A DNA stretch of 10,323 nucleotides from DATJHM01 sp035493895 (GTDB lineage: Bacteria > Chloroflexota > Ktedonobacteria > Ktedonobacterales > Ktedonobacteraceae): the NCBI GenBank assembly GCA_035493895.1, contig DATJHM010000294.1, positions 1-10,323 of the forward strand, in the 5' to 3' direction. Positions 6,087-10,323 of this stretch are shown piece by piece. The notes below the pieces were generated by a model that saw only the letters and a list, made by a program, of their open reading frames with translations, was not told where the DNA came from and did no database searches. A program made the position numbers and the translations under genes. Within the stretch, counting starts at the first letter, position 1. Each line of letters opens with the position of its first letter.

Positions 6087-6398
6087 ATGAAGACTGGAAC
6101 CAGAGTATTCAACTACACGACGGCTTCTGGCCATCGAGACCAGATAACTGTCCATTACTTCACAGTAGGTCTACAGGTTGGAGACGAGTTAGGTGTCCTG
6201 GATTTTCTTGAGGGCAATGAGCAGTGGGGTATTATGACTTTTACTGGCGGAACGAGTTGTCGGCTCCTTGCTGAAGGACGCCTCTGCGGCGGCTACTATA
6301 GCAGTACAAAGGAGGCAGAAGATGAAATACGCCAGTTGTTAGACGGAACTGCGATATGGTCAGGTTTCAAGCACTGTAATCCCCCACGAAAGTGGTAG
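6087..6398 (+). CDS. Small hypothetical protein, 103 residues
   Basis: ATG at 6087 follows GAAAGG by ten bases, and the frame runs to a TAG at 6396-6398. The protein looks globular and has no membrane segment. It has alternating hydrophobic strands (residues 19-30 and 35-52), a Gly-rich turn TFTGGTSCRLL (51-61), an amphipathic helix STKEAEDEIRQLLDG (73-87) and three cysteines (58, 67, 97). I do not recognise a family. It lies alone, downstream of the family B element and converging on gcvH. The composition is reasonable for a real gene, but without homologs it remains provisional. Confidence 0.5.
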   Translation: MKTGTRVFNYTTASGHRDQITVHYFTVGLQVGDELGVLDFLEGNEQWGIMTFTGGTSCRLLAEGRLCGGYYSSTKEAEDEIRQLLDGTAIWSGFKHCNPPRKW

Positions 6399-6401
6399 TT
6401 T

Positions 6402-6420
6402 GTGCAAATCTCCTTTGCAC
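6402..6420. other. Hairpin just after the small hypothetical gene
   Basis: GTGCAAA (6402-6408) pairs perfectly with TTTGCAC (6414-6420) across a 5-nt loop, four bases after the stop at 6398. No T-run follows, so it is a weak terminator candidate or a 3' stabilising stem. Confidence 0.35.
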
Positions 6421-6472
6421 TGATACTGTAATACATAGCTGTCCCTCGAACTCTACAGGAATAACTGACAAT

Positions 6473-6502
6473 CCGTGCCGGGTAGAGTCTACCCGGCTAC
6501 GG
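6473..6502 (-). terminator. Strong GC hairpin after gcvH, terminator-like but lacking a U-tract
   Basis: GCCGGGTAGA (6477-6486) is followed, after one base, by its exact complement (6488-6497). CCGT and ACGG extend the stem beyond a one-base bulge. It begins five bases beyond the gcvH stop, the usual place for a terminator. The minus strand continues ATTGTCAGTTATT, so there is no clean U-run. It may also block transcripts arriving from the convergent gene. Confidence 0.5.
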
Positions 6503-6507
6503 AAGGG

Positions 6508-6903
6508 CTAGCGGCCCTGGATATATTCGAGATATTGTGTGACATCCATCAATTGATCGATCTCGGCAGGATTGCTGATCTTTACCGTAAGCATCCAGCC
6601 CTGATCGTAGGGGTCGTCATTAATCAGTTCGGGATGGTCGCGTAGCGCTTCGTTTGCTTTGACAATCGTGCCGCTGATGGGTGAAATAAGTTCAGAAGTG
6701 GCTTTCACCGATTCGATATCGCCGAATTTACCTTCGTATGCGAGCTCCTGGTCAGCCTCCCAGGGCAATTCGATGTAGACAATATCGCCAAGCTGGTCCT
6801 GGGCATAGTCGGTAATACCGATCACAGCCTGATCGCCTTCGACACGTACCCATTCGTCGGTTTTGCTGTATTTTAAATGTGCGGGATGATTTAAACTTGC
6901 CAT
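6508..6903 (-). CDS. gcvH: Glycine cleavage system H protein
   Basis: This 131-residue protein is full length for GcvH, the lipoyl carrier that shuttles the methylamine group of glycine between GcvP, GcvT and the lipoamide dehydrogenase. The lipoylation site is Lys67 in GDIESVKATSEL. LKYSKTDEWV (10-19), GITDYAQDQLGDIVYIELP (29-47) and GTIVKANEAL are all family landmarks. The start at 6903 follows AAGGGAG by ten bases. The frame extends upstream into unrelated sequence that overlaps the gcvT stop, so a longer protein is not supported. It is second in a gcvT-gcvH unit, 94 nt after gcvT, and is followed by a strong hairpin at 6473-6502. No gcvP gene follows. Confidence 0.97.
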   Translation of the reverse strand: MASLNHPAHLKYSKTDEWVRVEGDQAVIGITDYAQDQLGDIVYIELPWEADQELAYEGKFGDIESVKATSELISPISGTIVKANEALRDHPELINDDPYDQGWMLTVKISNPAEIDQLMDVTQYLEYIQGR

Positions 6904-6997
6904 GAAATAATTGCTCCCTTCTTCAGGACGGTTGCTACAGAACAGAGATACTGCTCTGCTGGCTATCTTATCACAGAAAAAAACGATCATGTTCGGC

Positions 6998-8119
6998 TTA
7001 AGCCGGGCGTTTGTAAAAGGGTAGGGCAACCACCTGGGCAGCCAGGCGTTTACCACGAATGTCAATCTGGACACTCTGGCCAATCTGTGCATACAGGGCA
7101 GGCACGTAGCCAATGCCGATATTTTTCTTCACTGTTGGGCCAGGAGCGCCACTGGTCAGCGTCCCGATGTGTTGCTCGCCGTCATAAATCGCATAACCAC
7201 CACGTGGTACGCCACGATCCAGCAGTTCAATACCCACGATCAGGCGCGCTGGACCCTGCTGCTTGACCTGCTGAAGTGCATCTCGACCGATAAAGTCGCC
7301 CTTGTTGAGCTTCACGGTCCAGCCAAGTTTTGCCTCCAGCGGATTGGTCTGCTCGTCTAACTCATGCCCGTACAGGCAGAGTCCAGCTTCCAGGCGCAAC
7401 GTATCACGTGCTCCCAGTCCGGTGGGAATCAGACCCTGAGGCTGGCCCGCCGCAAGCAGCGCTTGCCAGAGTGGCACGACCTTCTCCGCAGCACAATAGA
7501 GTTCGAAGCCATCTTCGCCTGTATAGCCAGTGCGTGAGATCAGGCAGTCAATGCCGGAGACCTGTCCTGAAGCGCTATGATAATAGCGTATCGTCGCCAG
7601 CGGGACAGCGGTGAGCGGTTGCAGGATATTGAGCGCCTGCGGACCCTGTAGCGCCAGCAACGCCGTCTGCTCCGATTGGTCGGTCACGGTCACGTCTGGA
7701 AATTTGCTTGCCTGCTGTTGCACCCAGGCCAGATCTCTGGCAATATTGGCCGCATTGACGACCAGCATATACTGCTCGTCTGCCAGATGATAGATCAGGA
7801 GATCATCGAGTGTCATGCCCGCAGGCGTACAGAGTTGCGTATAGAGTGCCTGCTGAAGGGAGAGGCGCGAGACATCGTTGGGCACAAGATATTGCAGGAA
7901 AGCCAGCGCACCAGCCCCCTCGACCTTGAACTCGCCCATATGGCAGACATCGAAGAGGCCCGCCTGTGTGCGAACCGCCTGATGTTCCTGCAAAATGCCG
8001 CTATATTGCACAGGCATCTCCCAACCGCCAAACTCAACCAGGCGAGCACCAAGCGCCTTGTGCTGCTCATAGAGGGGGGTGCGTTTTAAATGTACGACCG
8101 CGCCGTCGGATGTTGTCAT
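6998..8119 (-). CDS. gcvT: Glycine cleavage system T protein (aminomethyltransferase)
   Basis: This 373-residue protein is full length for GcvT. GcvT moves the methylene group from lipoyl-GcvH to tetrahydrofolate, releasing ammonia and forming 5,10-methylene-THF. Landmarks in order are LVEFGGWEMPVQY (27-39), FDVCHMGEF (56-64), GMTLDDLLIY with the catalytic-region Asp105/106, VNAAN (121-125), TGYTGEDGFELY (197-208), GLGARDTLRLEAG (234-246), YGHELDE (250-256) and FIGRD. The start at 8119 has GGAG seven bases upstream. A 12-bp palindrome CGGCTTAAGCCG spans the stop codon (6994-7005). gcvH follows after 94 nt. The leader contains a terminator-like hairpin that may control expression, and a promoter is proposed at 8225-8253. 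Confidence 0.97.
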   Translation of the reverse strand: MTTSDGAVVHLKRTPLYEQHKALGARLVEFGGWEMPVQYSGILQEHQAVRTQAGLFDVCHMGEFKVEGAGALAFLQYLVPNDVSRLSLQQALYTQLCTPAGMTLDDLLIYHLADEQYMLVVNAANIARDLAWVQQQASKFPDVTVTDQSEQTALLALQGPQALNILQPLTAVPLATIRYYHSASGQVSGIDCLISRTGYTGEDGFELYCAAEKVVPLWQALLAAGQPQGLIPTGLGARDTLRLEAGLCLYGHELDEQTNPLEAKLGWTVKLNKGDFIGRDALQQVKQQGPARLIVGIELLDRGVPRGGYAIYDGEQHIGTLTSGAPGPTVKKNIGIGYVPALYAQIGQSVQIDIRGKRLAAQVVALPFYKRPA

Positions 8120-8160
8120 AAAAATACTCCAATGCGCTTTCTGAGGATAAATAGAAATCT

Positions 8161-8194
8161 AAAAAAGCCATAACCGCCGTTGAGGCGGCAGGGC
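8161..8194 (-). terminator. Terminator-like hairpin in the gcvT leader (possible attenuator)
   Basis: On the minus strand GCCGCC, a short loop and GGCGGT form the upper stem. GCC and GGC extend it across an internal loop, and six U residues follow directly (8161-8166). It sits 42 bases before the gcvT start. Only divergent DNA lies upstream, so the natural target is the gcvT leader transcript itself. Confidence 0.55.
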
Positions 8195-8224
8195 ACTATG
8201 TTGTATAGAACTGATTCTATTTTC

Positions 8225-8253
8225 ACTATATCAGATTTTCCTACCGACTACAA
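8225..8253 (-). promoter_or_regulatory. Predicted promoter of gcvT-gcvH
   Basis: The minus-strand -10 is TATAGT (8225-8230). The -35 is a weak TTGTAG (8248-8253) with a 17-bp spacer. A perfect dyad, ATAGAA and TTCTAT around a 4-base loop (8205-8220), covers the expected start point and could be an operator or a leader stem. Confidence 0.4.
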
Positions 8254-8299
8254 CAGAGAAGCGTATTGTTGAGCCATGAACTGAGAACCTTGAATTGTG

Positions 8300-8305
8300 T
8301 ATAAT
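8300..8305 (+). promoter_or_regulatory. Consensus -10 element for the inositol-phosphatase-family gene
   Basis: TATAAT is a perfect -10 box, preceded by TTGTG. The -35 region at 8277-8282 (TGAACT) is poor. It would give a leader of about 75 nt before the ATG at 8390. Confidence 0.45.
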
Positions 8306-8389
8306 AGAGAGACAACGATGCTGAGATATTACAAAATGCGGTTATTGTCGGTGAGGTGGGGCACTGATAAATTGAAGGGAATGGATTGT

Positions 8390-9208
8390 ATGATGAGTGA
8401 GAGAATTGATCATCGGGCCGTGGTTGACGTAGTGCTGGAAGCCGGAGAACTGCTGGCGGCTCAGTTTGGCAAACTGGATGCGTTTATGATGAAGAGCGAG
8501 GCCCCGGTGGATGTGGTGACGACGCTGGATTTGAGTGTAGAGCAGATGCTGGCGGAGCGGTTGTATGCTGCCTATCCGGAGATTGGCTTCGTGGGAGAAG
8601 AGTTTGGGGTGACGCGAGCGGCCGAACGTTTCTGGCTGGTTGATCCGATTGATGGCACTGCCCATTTTATACGTGGCACGCCATTTTGCACGACGATGGT
8701 GGCTCTGATAGATAATAACGAGGTCGTTTTCTCGCTCATTTACGATTTCGTACGCAAGGATCTCTATATGGCGGAGAAAGGCCACGGGGCTTCTCTCAAC
8801 GGCTCGCCATTGCAGGTGAGCAATCGTCCATTTAAAAAATCCTATCTTAGCGTTGAGGCCAATGTGGAGCATCATCCCGAGGATCTGGCGCGCTTTTTAG
8901 AACTGCGTAGATCCAGTGTGATGATAGAGACGGTGAATTGCGGTTACGAGTTCGGGTTGATTGCCACTGGTAAAATCGAGGGACGCATCTGTATGCATCC
9001 ATATGGTCGAGATTACGACTATGCTGCGGGTACACTGCTCGTTGCCGAGGCAGGCGGGATTGTCGCTAATATCGGGCAGACGACCTATGATTATCGCAAT
9101 CACGATTTTCTGGCCACAAATAAAGTGGTGTATGAGGAGTTGACCAGCGGACCTGATGCGCTATTCCCCCTGCTCGATGTGGCGGAGTTGGATCATCGCT
9201 ACCACTAG
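8390..9208 (+). CDS. Inositol monophosphatase-family phosphatase
   Basis: This 272-residue enzyme belongs to the Mg-dependent, lithium-sensitive phosphatase superfamily. Members act on inositol phosphates, fructose-1,6-bisphosphate, 3'-phosphoadenosine phosphates or histidinol phosphate. Metal ligands are visible: GEE at 69-71, DPIDGT at 85-90 (motif A) and DYDYAAG at 208-214 in place of the usual WDxAAG (motif B), followed by EAGG. ATG at 8390 is preferred because GAAGGG lies about ten bases upstream. ATG at 8393 is also possible, and the frame upstream to GTG at 8297 overlaps the -10 box. The His-Phe-Ile after DGT, where many IMPases have Asn-Phe, and Tyr in motif B leave the substrate open. 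It is divergent from gcvT. Confidence 0.92.
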   Translation: MMSERIDHRAVVDVVLEAGELLAAQFGKLDAFMMKSEAPVDVVTTLDLSVEQMLAERLYAAYPEIGFVGEEFGVTRAAERFWLVDPIDGTAHFIRGTPFCTTMVALIDNNEVVFSLIYDFVRKDLYMAEKGHGASLNGSPLQVSNRPFKKSYLSVEANVEHHPEDLARFLELRRSSVMIETVNCGYEFGLIATGKIEGRICMHPYGRDYDYAAGTLLVAEAGGIVANIGQTTYDYRNHDFLATNKVVYEELTSGPDALFPLLDVAELDHRYH

Positions 9209-9392
9209 GTCAGGGCTGAGATAAAGCCAGTAGAGACGCCATGGGTTCGCACCGGTAGGTTTTTTCTACGCCCATGCACAGGAAGAACCAACCAATCCCC
9301 GTAGAGGCGCGGCTTGTCTGCAATGTCACGGAAATAGGCCTGTACCCGGTGCCCATCGATCCCCACCCCCTTGTAGAGTCGCCGCTTGTCTG
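9209..9392. repeat. Repeat fragments after the phosphatase gene, including a family B left end
   Basis: 9229-9246 repeats the GTAGAGACGCCATG motif seen at 4117-4130. CATGGG (9240-9245) pairs with CCCATG (9271-9276) around a T-run. 9286-9320 is a family B inner segment (GTAGAGGCGCGGCTTGTCTG). 9321-9392 is a family B left end (CAATGTCACGGAAATA), followed by GTGCCCATCGATCC and a second inner segment (GTAGAGTCGCCGCTTGTCTG). No gene is supported. Confidence 0.65.
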
Positions 9393-9625
9393 CGACCAAT
9401 ACACATCAACCTAAGGGCGAAATGGCCGGTGGGGGCCGTGGACCGGCATAAAGCCCGGTCCCTACCTCTGCCATTCTTCGAGGAATGGGGCCATCGGCGC
9501 CCCCTTGCCAAAGACGAGACGAGCCGCAAAACCCCACAGGTAGGGACCGGGCTTTATGCCGGTCCACGGCCCCCACCGGCCCTCTTGAATGTCTCTGCTC
9601 TTCTTCGGTTGATGCGTATTCGTCG
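9393..9625. repeat. Family A long-hairpin repeat, copy 2
   Basis: This 233-bp homolog of 291-521 is bounded by 23-bp inverted ends with three mismatches (9393-9415 and 9603-9625). It contains the same long GC stem (GGCCGGTGGGGGCC and complement), the same ATCGGCGCCCCC loop dyad and the same CTCTTGAATGTCTC segment. It is flanked on the left by a family B left end (9321-9359) and on the right by a matching inverted family B end (9623-9661). Confidence 0.8.
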
Positions 9626-9915
9626 ATGGGCACCGGATATCGGCTTATCTACGTGACATTGCCGACAAGCAACGACGCTACAGATCTGCTGCGAGATTCC
9701 CCTTATTTACGTGACATTGCCGACAAGCAGCGACCGGGGACGATCAACCACCCACCTCGTCTGCGACCGGGTTGCTCTCCGATCGGAGATTCTCGTCGTC
9801 GACCCGGTCGCAGACAAGCGGCGACTCTACGGGATTAATGGGCATTGGGCGCAGACAAGCCGCAATATCACGTCAATAGGGTACGGAGCGGATTTTTCTT
9901 ATCTACGTGACATTG
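9623..9915. repeat. Family B mosaic: several end motifs and one internal core
   Basis: The end motif CTTAT(T/C)TACGTGACATTG occurs three times in one orientation: 9644-9661, 9702-9719 and 9898-9915. In the first two it is followed by CCGACAAGCA(A/G)CGAC. 9763-9842 matches 5857-5936 of the complete element at 76 of 80 bases, including CTCCGATCGGAG. A degenerate opposite end is at about 9862-9880. No frame here is a credible gene. Confidence 0.75.
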
Positions 9916-10000
9916 GGGTGTATCTCCGCCAACGCCTCGGCCAGATGCGACCTGGCAGGGCGAAGATGGTAGGTGATCGTCCTCGGCGGAGATACACCTC
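9915..10000. repeat. Inverted repeat with 16-bp arms
   Basis: GGGGTGTATCTCCGCC (9915-9930) and its complement at 9985-10000 match at 15 of 16 bases, with a 54-nt loop. The unit begins at the last base of a family B end motif, so it is probably another repeat module. The remainder to 10054 shows nothing recognisable. Confidence 0.6.
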
Positions 10001-10054
10001 GCCTCTACATGGGGATCTGGTTGCTTCACTTGACGCCGATGGCAGAAAAAAGGT

Positions 10055-10081
10055 GGGACCCCAATCAGGGGTTGGGGTCCC
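10055..10081 (-). terminator. Intrinsic terminator of the ABC permease operon
   Basis: GGGACCCCAA (10055-10064) and its exact complement (10072-10081) form a 10-bp GC-rich stem with a 7-nt loop. On the minus strand it is followed by ACC and TTTTTT. It lies 29 bases after the permease stop codon. Confidence 0.85.
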
Positions 10082-10110
10082 GTTACGTGCGGATTTGCGA
10101 GATGACGGGG

Positions 10111-10323
10111 TTAGAATTTGATGGCACCGGCTGAAAGGTTGGCGATGAACTGACGGGCACCGAGGAAGAAAATGATGAATAGCGGAATGGTGGCCATGAA
10201 GGTTCCAGCCATGACCATGCTGTAATCGGTATAATAGACGCCGTTGAGCTGGGCCAGCGAGACCTGTAAGGTGTAGAGATTCGGCGTGTTGAAGACAATC
10301 AAGGGCCAGAGATAATCGTTCCA
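10111..10323 (-). CDS. Carbohydrate ABC transporter permease (MalG-like), C-terminal part
   Basis: The frame is open to the window edge, so only the last 70 residues are present and the start lies outside. It begins WNDYLWPLIV, the end of the EAA-type region and a hallmark of MalG/LacG/UgpE-like inner-membrane subunits of sugar importers. YTDYSMVMAGTFMATIPLFIIFFLGARQFIANLSAGAIKF then gives the last transmembrane helix and the family's usual C-terminus (typically ...F..G...GAVKG). Such permeases pair with a MalF-like partner and a solute-binding protein; those genes should lie to the right, upstream in the transcript. The strong terminator at 10055-10081 shows this is the last gene of its operon. 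The sugar transported cannot be inferred. Confidence 0.93.
   Translation of the reverse strand, partial: WNDYLWPLIVFNTPNLYTLQVSLAQLNGVYYTDYSMVMAGTFMATIPLFIIFFLGARQFIANLSAGAIKF

Noticed and set aside
6904..7113. N-terminal extension of GcvH to 7113
   Set aside because: It would overlap the gcvT coding end. GcvH family length and the ribosome binding site support a start at 6903.
7330..8089. Plus-strand frames opposite gcvT
   Set aside because: They are antisense shadows of a clear full-length gcvT gene.
8120..8296. Canonical glycine riboswitch upstream of gcvT
   Set aside because: I could not find the conserved GGAGAG-type core or a tandem aptamer on the minus strand; only a hairpin with a U-run is present.
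9205..9656. Recurring peptides such as VADK(P/R)RLY and GIDGHR in several frames
   Set aside because: The same peptides appear wherever the family B DNA motif GTAGAG(T/G)CGC(C/G)GCTTGTCTG is read on the minus strand. They reflect repeated DNA, not a conserved protein.
9623..10000. CRISPR array
   Set aside because: The repeated end motif is irregularly spaced, varies in sequence and belongs to family B elements. There are no uniform spacers and no cas genes.

Overview
This window looks like chromosomal DNA from a free-living, mid-GC, repeat-rich bacterium. The mix is an ArsR-type regulator between two START-like (AHSA1) proteins, several short-chain dehydrogenases, a gcvT-gcvH pair, a sugar ABC permease and many dispersed palindromic repeats. 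This suggests a Chloroflexota lineage such as Ktedonobacteria. That assignment is an inference from gene style and repeat load; no marker gene in the window proves it.

Layout. (1) 2-250 (+) is the C-terminal end of a membrane protein. (2) 291-521 is a long-hairpin repeat, here called family A. (3) 571-2016 (-) is a three-gene cluster transcribed as SRPBCC, ArsR, SRPBCC. It is preceded by a promoter bracketed by two matching palindromes (2061-2134). (4) 2415-3161 (-) is a hypothetical protein, divergent from a short-chain dehydrogenase at 3315-4076 (+). (5) 4077-4414 is a 3'-3' junction holding repeat fragments. (6) 4415-5152 (-) is a second short-chain dehydrogenase. Just upstream of it is a decapitated zinc-type/quinone oxidoreductase (5183 to about 5536). 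(7) 5537-6086 is an AT-rich stretch carrying a complete 218-bp palindromic element, here called family B. (8) 6087-6398 (+) is a small hypothetical protein. (9) 6508-8119 (-) is gcvT-gcvH of the glycine cleavage system, with a terminator-like hairpin in the short gcvT leader. (10) 8390-9208 (+) is an inositol-monophosphatase-family enzyme. (11) 9209-10054 is 0.85 kb of mosaic repeats, including a second family A copy lying between inverted family B ends. (12) 10055-10323 (-) is an intrinsic terminator and the C-terminal end of a carbohydrate ABC transporter permease.

How the genes work together. GcvT and GcvH are two of the components that degrade glycine to CO2, ammonia and methylene-tetrahydrofolate; no gcvP follows them here. 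The ArsR/SRPBCC cluster is probably a small self-regulated unit of unknown ligand. The two dehydrogenases are unrelated convergent units. The fragment next to the second one suggests a former two-gene oxidoreductase operon that was broken by a rearrangement.

The clearest unexplained content is the repeat system. Two palindromic families without coding capacity share no obvious sequence. Apart from the copy at the broken oxidoreductase, they lie only in 3'-3' gene junctions, and in one place one lies inside the other. No CRISPR array, tRNA, rRNA or intact transposase gene was seen.
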